Positions 1-5,893 of a DNA stretch of 8,041 bases are shown here, one piece after another. Position numbers and translations under genes: made by a program. How positions within the stretch are numbered: the first letter of the stretch is position 1; the number at the start of each line of letters is the position of its first letter. The notes under the pieces were generated by a model, which saw only the letters and a list, made by a program, of their open reading frames with translations, searched no databases and had not been told where the DNA came from. The stretch is from Actinomycetes bacterium (GTDB lineage: Bacteria; Actinomycetota; Acidimicrobiia; Acidimicrobiales; RAAP-2): assembly GCA_021826255.1 (NCBI GenBank), contig JAKBAZ010000055.1:1-8041 (forward strand), read 5' to 3'.

Positions 1-1420
1 GTTCGTCCCGAGAGATCAACGTCGCCGCCCCGAGAATCATTTGAGCTCCGCGAGAGGTCTTCGGAATGACGTTCTGAGTAAAGCGACGGCGAAAGTCCTC
101 GAGGCTGACCGGGGGACTCGTGAGGTGTTGCGTCGGAGTACTCGCCGGAGCGGGAGTCGCGTCTCGAGGTTCAACGCCCACGTCGGAGTGAGCACTGGAG
201 GGTTCCGGCACTGCCACTTCTCGTACGGACCCCGCCGGGGCGCCAATCGGCCGGCGAGGCTCGGGAGTCGGAGTTGGCGCGAGAGTCGGGGGGCCCTGAC
301 GCTCAAGCCGGGTAATTCGCTCTTCTAACGCCTCGAGTCCAAGTTCGAGGTCGGGGTGGACGAGGCGTACGAGCGCGACCTCGAGAACTACTCCCTTGTC
401 GGGCGCTCCCCTCATCTCTCGTAGGGCCCGGCCGAGAGTCTCGAGGGTCCGAACAGTACGACCTAGTCCCATGGTTCGACCCCACTCGACGCAACGCTCT
501 CTCTCCTCGTCGACGACGTCGGCGACCTGCGGCGCGACCTGCACCAGAAACATCTGTCGCACGTCGGCGCAGAGGTCCTCGGCCACTTGCTCGGGATCAC
601 CGCCCTCTCGTAACACTCGGGCGAGTTCCACGAGGACTCCCGACGCGTCTAACGCGACCAGAGCACCGAGAACCCCCTCGACCCCCGTTCGTCCCGAATC
701 CGTCGTCCCGGTCGCCAGGAGTTGGTCCAGGGCACTGAGTGCATCTCGAGCCGAACCGCGACCCAGGCGGACAGCCGACTCCAAGACGTCGGACGACGCC
801 GAGAGCCCCGCGTCCTCACTGACGTCGGCGAGGAGTGAGTGCAGCGTGTCTCCCGGTAGCAATCGGAACTCGAGATGCTGAGTACGAGAGCGAATGGTGG
901 GGAGAACCTTGTGGGGATCGGTGGTCGCCAAAACAAAGACGACGTGGTGGGGAGGTTCTTCGAGGGTTTTTAGGAGTGCGGCGGACGCTGGTTTCGAAAG
1001 CTGGTGCACCTCGTCAAAGATGTAGACCTTCCAGCGCCCCGGGGTCGCGTGCCACGCCCCGGCGGTGATGTCGCGCATCGCGTCGACACCGTTATTGGAC
1101 GCCGCGTCGAGCTCCACCACGTCGAAGGAGGTTCCGCGAGTAATGGAGAGGCAGGACTCGCACCGGTTACAGGCGTCCCCGGAATCGGGTTGTTCACAGT
1201 TGAGGGCCTTGGCCAGAATCCGCGCGGTGGTCGTCTTACCTGTTCCTCGAGGGCCCGAAAAGAGGTACGCGTGCGACACCCGGTCCCTCTCGACCGCTCC
1301 CCGTAAGGCTCTCACCACGTGATCTTGGCCCCTTAGCTCTTGAAAGCGACCGGGCCGGTACCGTCGGTAGAGGGACGCGACCCCTTCGAGGGGACTTGGG
1401 ACCGTGGGAGAGCCACTCAT
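1..1420 (-). CDS. dnaX: DNA polymerase III subunit gamma/tau (clamp loader ATPase), N-terminal 473 residues, runs off left edge
   Basis: Reading from the ATG at 1420-1418 gives 473 uninterrupted codons to the left edge, so the 3' end of the gene lies outside. Gamma/tau is the AAA+ motor of the replicative clamp loader; it opens the beta clamp on primed DNA and couples polymerase cores. Visible in order: the family N-terminal motif LYRRYRPGRF (17-26), Walker A GPRGTGKT (56-63), four zinc-binding cysteines (75, 84, 87, 90), the LDAASNNGVD segment (104-113), Walker B with DEVH (136-139), LKTLEEPP (150-157), and the sensor-1 region ending in SRT (178-180). SRT in place of the usual SRC is typical of actinobacteria. 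After the AAA+ lid and collar comes a Pro/Ala/Thr-rich linker (about 370-440), then the start of the tau-specific region. No A-rich slippery site was seen. No Shine-Dalgarno precedes the ATG, but a -10-like TAGCAT ends 6 nt before it, which suggests a leaderless mRNA. ffs lies directly upstream on the same strand. Confidence 0.97.
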   Translation of the reverse strand, partial: MSGSPTVPSPLEGVASLYRRYRPGRFQELRGQDHVVRALRGAVERDRVSHAYLFSGPRGTGKTTTARILAKALNCEQPDSGDACNRCESCLSITRGTSFDVVELDAASNNGVDAMRDITAGAWHATPGRWKVYIFDEVHQLSKPASAALLKTLEEPPHHVVFVLATTDPHKVLPTIRSRTQHLEFRLLPGDTLHSLLADVSEDAGLSASSDVLESAVRLGRGSARDALSALDQLLATGTTDSGRTGVEGVLGALVALDASGVLVELARVLREGGDPEQVAEDLCADVRQMFLVQVAPQVADVVDEERERCVEWGRTMGLGRTVRTLETLGRALREMRGAPDKGVVLEVALVRLVHPDLELGLEALEERITRLERQGPPTLAPTPTPEPRRPIGAPAGSVREVAVPEPSSAHSDVGVEPRDATPAPASTPTQHLTSPPVSLEDFRRRFTQNVIPKTSRGAQMILGAATLISRDE

Positions 1421-1426
1421 GGCGTC

Positions 1427-1432
1427 ATGCTA
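1427..1432 (-). promoter_or_regulatory. Candidate -10 element of a leaderless dnaX promoter
   Basis: On the minus strand TAGCAT (fits TANNNT) is followed by six bases, GACGCC, and then the dnaX ATG at 1420. A -10 hexamer 6-7 nt before the start codon is the usual layout of leaderless transcripts in actinobacteria. It also fits the lack of any AGGAGG-like sequence upstream. No convincing -35 box is seen. The same layout (TAAGGT, GACCCC, GTG) precedes the ABC ATPase gene. Assignment is by pattern only. Confidence 0.45.
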
Positions 1433-1441
1433 ACTGGCCCC

Positions 1442-1592
1442 AGTAATCCGGGGTCCAAAGCGGTGGCCAGGCAATCCGTGGCACCCGACCAGATGCGCTG
1501 AGAGCTGCTGGCTTCCACCCCTGACTCGGTTCACGCACGATCGTCGCACGGGACCCGACCACCGCTTTCAACCTCGGGTCCCCCAGACTACT
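1442..1592 (-). other. Outer complementary arms extending the SRP RNA rod
   Basis: Beyond the 4.5S core, minus-strand AGTAGTCTGG (1592-1583) can pair with CCGGATTACT (1451-1442) over 10 consecutive positions, two of them G-U. Between this helix and the core lie a 14-nt 5' segment (1569-1582) and a 5-nt 3' segment (1452-1456). It could be a terminal helix of a longer mature SRP RNA or a precursor stem removed by processing. The 3' arm ends 21 nt before the dnaX ATG. An alternative is that TAGTCT (1590-1585) is the ffs -10 box and the pairing is coincidental. Confidence 0.45.
1457..1568 (-). ncRNA. ffs: Signal recognition particle RNA, small 4.5S type
   Basis: The minus strand carries the diagnostic SRP domain IV: GTCAGG (1525-1520), a short stem closed by the GGAA tetraloop (1516-1513), then AGCAGC (1509-1504). 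This is the Ffh-binding core, GTCAGG-NNN-GGAA-NNN-AGCAGC. Flanking sequence folds into one long rod: a 15-bp outer helix pairs 1554-1568 with 1457-1471, including G-U pairs. Inside it UCC/GGA and GUG/CAC continue the rod, then CGAC/GUCG, GUGCGU/GCGCAU and GAG/CUC separated by small internal loops lead to the core. About 112 nt matches 4.5S RNA; no Alu domain was found. The RNA pairs with Ffh to target nascent membrane and secreted proteins to FtsY and the translocon. Its position just upstream of dnaX on the same strand matches the gene order known in many actinobacteria and Bacillus. The exact 5' and 3' ends are uncertain. Confidence 0.92.
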
Positions 1593-1619
1593 CGGACAAA
1601 TCTTCCTCATCCCACCTAC

Positions 1620-1625
1620 TAACCT
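1620..1625 (+). promoter_or_regulatory. Possible -10 element for tRNA-Ser
   Basis: TAACCT fits TANNNT and lies 27 nt before the mature tRNA 5' end, which would give a short leader for RNase P to remove. No convincing -35 box lies 16-18 bp upstream. It falls in the short spacer shared with the divergent ffs gene. Weak, pattern-only assignment. Confidence 0.25.
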
Positions 1626-1632
1626 GGTGCCT

Positions 1633-1649
1633 CGGCGTGGTTCACGCCG
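1633..1649. repeat. Perfect 7-bp inverted repeat with 3-nt loop, just upstream of tRNA-Ser
   Basis: CGGCGTG (1633-1639), loop GTT, CACGCCG (1643-1649): a perfect GC-rich hairpin ending 3 nt before the tRNA 5' end. On the plus strand it would sit in the tRNA leader next to the RNase P site. On the minus strand it lies upstream of ffs. No T-tract follows on either side, so a classical terminator is unlikely. Function unknown; a leader-processing structure or a protein site are both possible. Confidence 0.5.
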
Positions 1650-1652
1650 CCA

Positions 1653-1740
1653 GGAGGAGTGCGAGAGCGGCCGAATCGGCACGATTGGAAATCGTGTGAA
1701 GGGAAACCTTCCGTGGGTTCAAATCCCACCTCCTCCGCCA
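1653..1740 (+). tRNA. tRNA-Ser, anticodon GGA
   Basis: A complete class II cloverleaf of 88 nt. The acceptor stem GGAGGAG (1653-1659) pairs with CTCCTCC (1730-1736), followed by discriminator G and an encoded CCA (1738-1740). The D arm closes with CGA/TCG (1662-1664 with 1676-1678). The anticodon stem CACGA/TCGTG encloses loop TTGGAAA with anticodon GGA at 1687-1689. The long variable arm typical of serine tRNAs has stem GAAGG/CCTTC (1698-1702 with 1707-1711). The T stem GTGGG/CCCAC encloses TTCAAAT. It reads UCC and UCU codons. It is transcribed divergently from ffs-dnaX. Confidence 0.97.
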
Positions 1741-1799
1741 CGTACGCTTCGGTTCCCATGTCGCGACTCTCGCCACGGTGAGTGGGAAGGGAGCGTGCG
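1741..1799 (+). terminator. Large stem-loop abutting the tRNA CCA end (terminator or 3' trailer structure)
   Basis: Starting at the first base after CCA, CGTACGCTTC (1741-1750) pairs with GGAGCGTGCG (1790-1799) over 10 bp with two G-U pairs. After a 2x1 internal loop, TTCCCA (1753-1758) pairs with TGGGAA (1783-1788). No U-tract follows, so this is not a classical intrinsic terminator; U-less hairpins are proposed as terminators in actinobacteria. It could instead guide 3' processing of the tRNA or act in the leader of the downstream reductase gene. Confidence 0.45.
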
Positions 1800-1854
1800 A
1801 CGCCAATTCGACGTAGCCCGTAAGGTCCGTCGTGGACGAAGTCGCGAAATGCGT

Positions 1855-1860
1855 AAGGAG
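1855..1860 (+). promoter_or_regulatory. Ribosome binding site that selects the GTG start of the reductase
   Basis: AAGGAG ends 6 nt before the GTG at 1867. An in-frame ATG at 1849 lies before this site and has no comparable Shine-Dalgarno sequence. The spacing therefore favours GTG 1867. A -10-like TAAGGT at 1821-1826 could supply a promoter with a leader of about 35 nt, but no -35 box is evident. Confidence 0.7.
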
Positions 1861-1866
1861 ACGACA

Positions 1867-2862
1867 GTGAGCCTAGGTACTCGAACTCTTGGAAGCGGTG
1901 CGGCGGCCCTCGAGGTCTCCGCTCAGGGACTCGGATGCATGGGAATGTCGGAGTTCTACGGGCGAGGTGATGACGCTCAGTCACTAGAGGTCATCGGAGC
2001 CGCCCTCGACGCCGGCGTGACCTTTCTCGACACTGCGGATATGTATGGACCCTTCACCAACGAGCGACTCGTGGGTCGAGCCATCGCCGGGCGCCGCGAG
2101 GAAGTCGTCGTGGCCACTAAGTTCGGGAACGAGCGGGCTGAGGACGGCTCTCGTCTCGGCGTCAACGGCCACCCCGACTACGTGCGACGGGCGTGCGACG
2201 CGTCGCTGGAACGCCTCGGCGTCGACCACATCGACCTTTACTATCAACACCGCGTCGACGTGCGGGTCCCGATCGAAGACACGTGGGGAGCCCTTAAGGA
2301 GCTTGTCGACGCCGGCAAAGTTCGCTTCCTCGGCATCAGCGAGGCGGCTCCCGATACCATTCGACGCGCTCACCAGGTCCACCCCGTCACCGCCCTCCAA
2401 TCCGAATGGTCCCTCTGGAGTCGTGACGTAGAAGACAATGGTGTGCTTGAGACAATTCGCGAACTCGGGATTGGTTTCGTGGCGTACTCGCCCCTCGGTC
2501 GCGGCTTCTTGTCGGGAGCCATCACCTCCCTTGACGACCTCGCACCGGATGACTTTCGACGCCACGCACCACGGTTTCAGGGTGAGAACTTTCAGCGCAA
2601 CCTTGAGCTCGTCGAGCGAGTGATGGAGATCGCCGCCACCAAGGGCGTCACTCCCGGACAGTTGGCCCTCGCCTGGGTGCTCGCCCAAGGACCCGACGTC
2701 GTTCCCATCCCCGGAACGAAGCGACGTACCTACCTCGAAGAGAACATCGCCGCACTCGAGGTGAGTCTCAGCCCCGCTGAGCTGGTGACCCTGGACGAGG
2801 TCGTCCCTCGAGGAGTAGCGGCTGGTGATCGCTACGCCGACATGTCGACGGTGTACCGATAG
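1867..2862 (+). CDS. Aldo/keto reductase (NADPH-dependent oxidoreductase)
   Basis: The 331-residue product has the length of the AKR family with a full (beta/alpha)8 barrel. The catalytic tetrad is complete: Asp55 and Tyr60 in [10 protein letters not shown], Lys85 in VVATKFG, and His128 in YYQHRVD. The N-terminal [17 protein letters not shown] stretch (21-32) and [13 protein letters not shown] strand resemble the YakC/AKR13 branch. NADP contacts are expected from [10 protein letters not shown] in the middle of the protein and [13 protein letters not shown] near the C-terminus. The family reduces aldehydes and ketones to alcohols in the cytoplasm; the physiological substrate cannot be read from sequence. 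GTG 1867 is chosen over ATG 1849 because of the Shine-Dalgarno and because it gives a normal family N-terminus. The gene stands alone: the tRNA precedes it by 126 bp and the next gene is convergent. No signal peptide or membrane segment is seen. Confidence 0.93.
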   Translation: MSLGTRTLGSGAAALEVSAQGLGCMGMSEFYGRGDDAQSLEVIGAALDAGVTFLDTADMYGPFTNERLVGRAIAGRREEVVVATKFGNERAEDGSRLGVNGHPDYVRRACDASLERLGVDHIDLYYQHRVDVRVPIEDTWGALKELVDAGKVRFLGISEAAPDTIRRAHQVHPVTALQSEWSLWSRDVEDNGVLETIRELGIGFVAYSPLGRGFLSGAITSLDDLAPDDFRRHAPRFQGENFQRNLELVERVMEIAATKGVTPGQLALAWVLAQGPDVVPIPGTKRRTYLEENIAALEVSLSPAELVTLDEVVPRGVAAGDRYADMSTVYR

Positions 2863-2903
2863 TTCAACGAGCCCTTCCTTCTCAGCCGTGGCGTTATCCG
2901 GTT

Positions 2904-2922
2904 GGAGAGGTGTCGTCTCTCC
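2904..2922. terminator. Hairpin between convergent genes, possible bidirectional terminator
   Basis: GGAGAG (2904-2909) and CTCTCC (2917-2922) form a 6-bp stem around a 7-nt loop, in the 62-bp gap between the reductase stop and the PadR stop. Its position suits termination in both directions. No T-tract follows on either strand, so support is moderate. Confidence 0.35.
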
Positions 2923-2924
2923 GT

Positions 2925-3494
2925 CTACTCCTCGCTCGCAAGGCCGTCAACCTCCGCTAAGGATCGTCGCGAGAGTCCAGACAGGGTCTCGTGAATCCAC
3001 TGGACTACCAACTCTTCGTAGCGGATTCCGAAGGTGAGCGTGGCGCCGGGCAGTGAGTCGTCCATGCCGTCCTTCAGGTGTCGAAAGGTGTCTAACACCC
3101 GCTCGTGCTCTCGCAGGCTGCTTCTCAATATCTCAGAGAGGACATCAGCGGGCAGATGGTCAGCGAAAAAGACGGTGAGCAGCAGATGGTGACGAATGAG
3201 GTCAGGACCGGGTCCACTCTCTAACCACCGCCCGAACGCGTCGCGCCCCGCACTGGTTAACTCATAGGGCACTCGACCCCGTGGCCCCGGCTCCCCCGCC
3301 ACAATCAGCCGACGTCGCTCGAGGTCGCGCAACTCCCGATACACCTGACTGCGAGTGACGTTCCAGAAGTGACCGGTCGTCTCCTCCACCGCTCGGTAGA
3401 GTTCCCACCCCGTCATCGCCCCACCGCCCATGAGGAACCCGAGCAGCGAACCGGAGGTCGGATTGAGAGGCGAGGGCGAGCCGTTCATTGACAT
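2925..3494 (-). CDS. PadR family transcriptional regulator
   Basis: The 189-residue product has the PadR layout. A winged helix-turn-helix spans about residues 15-85, with LLGFLMGGGAMTGWELYRAV, then NVTRSQVYRELRDLERRRLI (recognition helix region), then the wing GPRGRVPYELTSAGRDAF. The C-terminal half (about 95-180) is a helical dimerisation/effector domain rich in charged residues. PadR proteins usually repress a neighbouring gene and are released by small aromatic or drug-like ligands. Here the gene is divergent, across 28 bp, from the ABC exporter, which is the likely target along with its own promoter. An upstream in-frame stop limits the start to ATG 3494 or ATG 3488; neither has a clear ribosome site. 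TACTGT (3503-3498), a possible -10 box, is closer to 3488 in spacing. The ligand is unknown. Confidence 0.92.
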   Translation of the reverse strand: MSMNGSPSPLNPTSGSLLGFLMGGGAMTGWELYRAVEETTGHFWNVTRSQVYRELRDLERRRLIVAGEPGPRGRVPYELTSAGRDAFGRWLESGPGPDLIRHHLLLTVFFADHLPADVLSEILRSSLREHERVLDTFRHLKDGMDDSLPGATLTFGIRYEELVVQWIHETLSGLSRRSLAEVDGLASEE

Positions 3495-3510
3495 TCCACA
3501 GTAGATGGTT

Positions 3511-3518
3511 TAAGGTGA
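3511..3518 (+). promoter_or_regulatory. Overlapping -10-like and Shine-Dalgarno-like sequence before the ABC ATPase
   Basis: TAAGGT (3511-3516) fits TANNNT and is followed by exactly six bases, GACCCC, before the GTG at 3523, which is the leaderless spacing. The same bases also contain AGGTGA (3513-3518), complementary to the 16S rRNA 3' end with 4-nt spacing, so a leadered mRNA is an alternative. TAA at 3511-3513 is an in-frame stop, so GTG 3523 is the only ordinary start codon left for the protein. With only 28 bp between the divergent genes, a bound PadR dimer would be expected to cover both promoters. Confidence 0.4.
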
Positions 3519-3522
3519 CCCC

Positions 3523-4458
3523 GTGCACCTCCCCGCCACTTCGGTCGAGGATATCGACCTCGCCATTCGGGTCTCCGGGCTCGAAAAATCCTACGGGGCA
3601 GTTCGAGCGGTGCGCGGACTCGACCTTGAGGTTAGTCGGGGCGAGATTTTTGCCATCCTCGGACCCAACGGGGCGGGTAAGACCACCACGATAGAAATTC
3701 TCGAGGGGTACCGGACGCGTGACCGCGGGGAGGTCTCCGTCCTCGGAGTCGATCCTGGTACCCACCGACGCGACCTGAAGGCGCGTATCGGAATAGTTCC
3801 CCAGTCAGCCAGTTCCGATCCCTTTCTCACCGTCGAAGAAACTCTCCAGATGTACGCCGGGTACTACCGAACCCCCCGTTCGGTCGACGAGCTCCTTCGC
3901 CTCGTTGGTCTCGAGGAAAAGCGTTCCAGCCGAGTGCAGCGACTCTCTGGTGGCCAGCAACGACGACTGGACGTCGCGATCGCTCTCGTCGGCGATCCCG
4001 AGCTGCTCTTCCTCGATGAGCCCACCACCGGATTCGACCCATCTGCGCGTCACGAAGCCTGGTCCGTTGTTCGTTCCCTCGCTCAGCTAGGCAAGACGGT
4101 GATTTTGACGACTCACTACATGGACGAAGCTCAACACCTCGCCGACCGAGTGGCGGTGGTCGCCGCGGGTCGAGTCGTCGCCCTCGGTACCCCCGACACC
4201 TTGGGAGCGAGAGACGTGTCGATGGCCGATATTCGCTTTCGTCACGACATCACCGCGGTGCCGTCGTCCTTTGAACCCGCGTCCGACGACTCCGGTTACG
4301 TCCACGTACGCGCGACTGACGTCACGCGCACCCTGTACGAGCTCACTCGATGGGCGCTCGAGCACGACGTCGAGTTGGAAGGACTACAAGTACTGAGGCC
4401 AACCCTGGAAGACGTCTACTTGCGGCTGGTCGCGGACGCCGAAGGCGCGACGACATGA
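3523..4458 (+). CDS. ABC exporter ATP-binding subunit (DrrA-like, ABC-2 type system)
   Basis: The 311-residue protein is a complete ABC nucleotide-binding subunit. Visible motifs are Walker A GPNGAGKT (47-54), Q-loop Gln94 in VPQSAS, signature LSGGQ (141-145), Walker B LLFLDE (161-166) with catalytic Glu166, the D-loop region FDPS, and switch His198 in TTHYMDEA. The C-terminal 80 residues past the ATPase core end in LEDVYLRLV, the tail found in DrrA-type subunits. It powers export by the membrane protein encoded directly after it: the stop overlaps the next start as ATGA, so translation is coupled. Relatives export drugs, antibiotics or lipids; the substrate cannot be told here. GTG 3523 is the start because an in-frame TAA sits just upstream and no other usual start precedes the first beta strand. 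Confidence 0.95.
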   Translation: MHLPATSVEDIDLAIRVSGLEKSYGAVRAVRGLDLEVSRGEIFAILGPNGAGKTTTIEILEGYRTRDRGEVSVLGVDPGTHRRDLKARIGIVPQSASSDPFLTVEETLQMYAGYYRTPRSVDELLRLVGLEEKRSSRVQRLSGGQQRRLDVAIALVGDPELLFLDEPTTGFDPSARHEAWSVVRSLAQLGKTVILTTHYMDEAQHLADRVAVVAAGRVVALGTPDTLGARDVSMADIRFRHDITAVPSSFEPASDDSGYVHVRATDVTRTLYELTRWALEHDVELEGLQVLRPTLEDVYLRLVADAEGATT

Positions 4459-5219
4459 CTCTCACACTCGCTTTTGGTCAACTGCGCTACGTGAACAAGG
4501 CGTTCTGGCGCAATCCTCCCGCCGCGTTCTTCACCTTCGCCTTTCCCCTCATGTTCCTCGTCATCTTTACGTCGCTACTAGGCCACGGCACCGTAGACCT
4601 CGGAACCCGCTCCATAAACGTCTCCACCTACTACGTCGCTTCCATGGGGGCCTTCTCTCTCATTTCAGCGTGCTTCACCAACCTCGCACTCTCCATCTCT
4701 TTTCAGCGCGACACCGACATCCTGAAGCGTCTCGACGCCACTCCGCTCACTCGCGCCGCCTACTTCACTTCTCGAGTCGTCCACGCTCTTTTCATCTCCA
4801 TCCTCTTGGTGGCCATCACCGCTGCGTTTGGCGCCGCTTTTTACCACGCCAGCATTCCGGGTGGCGTGACACTCCTTCGGTTCGTCATCGTGCTCCTCGT
4901 TGGTGGAGCAAGTTTTTCGGCCCTGGGCGTCGCCGCCACCATCGCGGTGCCCAACGCCAACGCGGGCCCCGCCGTGATTAACGCCCTGATACTTCCCCTG
5001 CTTTTTCTGTCTGGAATCTTCATTCCCCTCGGGAACCACGCCCCCGCCTGGATCATGTGGGTGGCGCGAATCTTTCCCGTCCGGCACTTCGCCCTCGGTA
5101 TGCAGAGCGCCTTCGTGGGCACGAGTTTTCACTGGAGCGACGTTCTGGTGGTTGCCCTCTGGGGGCTAGGCGCCCTCCTCGTCGCGGCTCGATACTTCCG
5201 ATTTGAGCCCCGACGATAG
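4455..5219 (+). CDS. ABC-2 type exporter membrane subunit (DrrB-like)
   Basis: The 254-residue protein has six hydrophobic segments at about residues 24-42, 58-82, 108-130, 138-163, 172-192 and 228-247, as expected for an ABC-2 permease. The cytoplasmic loop after segment 2, FQRDTDILKRLDATPL (83-98), is the conserved coupling region that contacts the ATPase. The segment 5 region LPLLFLSGIFIPL (180-192) is also typical. ATG 4455 overlaps the ATPase stop in an ATGA, showing a two-gene operon and fixing the start; a start further upstream would run through the ATPase gene. Two copies of each subunit would form the exporter in the cytoplasmic membrane. The 3' end lies 14 bp from the stop of the convergent TetR gene, and no hairpin was seen in that gap. 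Confidence 0.93.
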   Translation: MTLTLAFGQLRYVNKAFWRNPPAAFFTFAFPLMFLVIFTSLLGHGTVDLGTRSINVSTYYVASMGAFSLISACFTNLALSISFQRDTDILKRLDATPLTRAAYFTSRVVHALFISILLVAITAAFGAAFYHASIPGGVTLLRFVIVLLVGGASFSALGVAATIAVPNANAGPAVINALILPLLFLSGIFIPLGNHAPAWIMWVARIFPVRHFALGMQSAFVGTSFHWSDVLVVALWGLGALLVAARYFRFEPRR

Positions 5220-5233
5220 GGACTCGAAGAACC

Positions 5234-5803
5234 TCAACCTCGCGGGTGGCTCTCCAATATCTGACAACACACGTCCTGAAGCAGAGGTCGAAGGACGGAG
5301 TCATCTAATTCGGCGAGCAGAGGTGAGACGCCGACTTGGGTGAGTCCACCCATCACCACGACGAAGCGGACGCGCTCTTCGATCGTGGCACGGGGACCGA
5401 GAAGAAGTTCCTCTAGTCGACCTCGTAGACGAACAAACGTCTGACTCTGCTTAAGAGCGAGAACCGCCCCCGGGTCCCGCATGAGGACCGACGTGCCTCG
5501 GCGGTGGGCCAACACCGTATCGATGAGGCCACTGAGAACAATCTCCGCCCGACGGACCGAGTTCGTTTCTTCCTCGGCGTCCTCGAGAACCTGGAGCAAG
5601 TCCGTCAGGGGTGATTCCAGCAGGGCCGCCAAGATTTCTTCCTTGGTACGGAACTGAAAGTAAATGGCCGCTTTAGTCACGCCGATGCGATCAGCAATCA
5701 TCTGGAGCGACGTTCCCGCTACTCCATGTTGGGAGAAGAGTTCGAGGGATGCCTCCAGAACCCGTTGTCGGGCACTACCGCGTGGTGATTGTGGTGACGA
5801 CAT
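5234..5803 (-). CDS. TetR/AcrR family transcriptional regulator
   Basis: The 189-residue protein has a TetR N-terminal DNA-binding domain. RQRVLEASLELFSQHG (12-27) is followed by the helix-turn-helix TSLQMIADRIGVTKAAIYFQF (31-51) and then the family's KEEIL. The C-terminal part (about 60-185) is helical and divergent, as usual for the ligand-binding domain, so the effector cannot be inferred. The start is well supported: GGAGGAG (5815-5809) lies 5 nt before ATG 5803. It is convergent with the exporter permease and divergent from the PH-like gene, so candidate targets are itself, the PH-like gene, or the exporter acting at a distance. TACACT (5826-5821) is a possible -10, although it would leave a very short leader. 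Confidence 0.93.
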   Translation of the reverse strand: MSSPQSPRGSARQRVLEASLELFSQHGVAGTSLQMIADRIGVTKAAIYFQFRTKEEILAALLESPLTDLLQVLEDAEEETNSVRRAEIVLSGLIDTVLAHRRGTSVLMRDPGAVLALKQSQTFVRLRGRLEELLLGPRATIEERVRFVVVMGGLTQVGVSPLLAELDDSVLRPLLQDVCCQILESHPRG

Positions 5804-5808
5804 CCCAA

Positions 5809-5815
5809 CTCCTCC
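5809..5815 (-). promoter_or_regulatory. Ribosome binding site of the TetR gene
   Basis: On the minus strand GGAGGAG lies 5 nt before ATG 5803 and is one of the strongest Shine-Dalgarno sequences in the window. It fixes the start of the TetR protein. Confidence 0.75.
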
Positions 5816-5893
5816 GCGTCAGTGTAGGACTCCCTCGCAGCCGAGACTTCGCCTCTAGGGGTCGACCCGTTCGAAATCCGGCCGTGTCCCGTC

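Noticed and set aside
1..420. Programmed frameshift in dnaX producing a short gamma form
   Set aside because: No A-rich slippery run with a downstream stem was found in the part of dnaX visible here. The rest of the gene is outside.
396..881. Plus-strand open frame of 161 codons
   Set aside because: It is antisense to dnaX, is rich in Ser/Arg/Thr with no recognisable domain, and has no ribosome site. The dnaX frame shows all family motifs.
1425..1682. Minus-strand open frame of 85 codons between dnaX and the tRNA
   Set aside because: It begins inside the tRNA gene, crosses the SRP RNA and has no domain. The structured RNA explains the sequence better.
1627..1866. N-terminal extension of the reductase starting upstream of the tRNA
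   Set aside because: The extended frame reads through the tRNA-Ser. The Shine-Dalgarno and family length place the start at GTG 1867.
1984..2688. Minus-strand open frame of 234 codons
   Set aside because: It is antisense to the reductase, which has a full catalytic tetrad. The antisense translation shows no known motif and reflects GC-rich codon bias.
3486..3525. PadR operator of the ATGT-N8-ACAT type between the divergent genes
   Set aside because: Only partial half-sites (ACAT and ATGG) were found, with no good symmetry. A site may exist but cannot be supported by eye.
4350..4454. 35-residue N-terminal extension of the permease
   Set aside because: It lies inside the ATPase gene, is Arg-rich and unlike permease termini. 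The ATGA overlap at 4455 gives the usual operon junction and a normal N-terminus.
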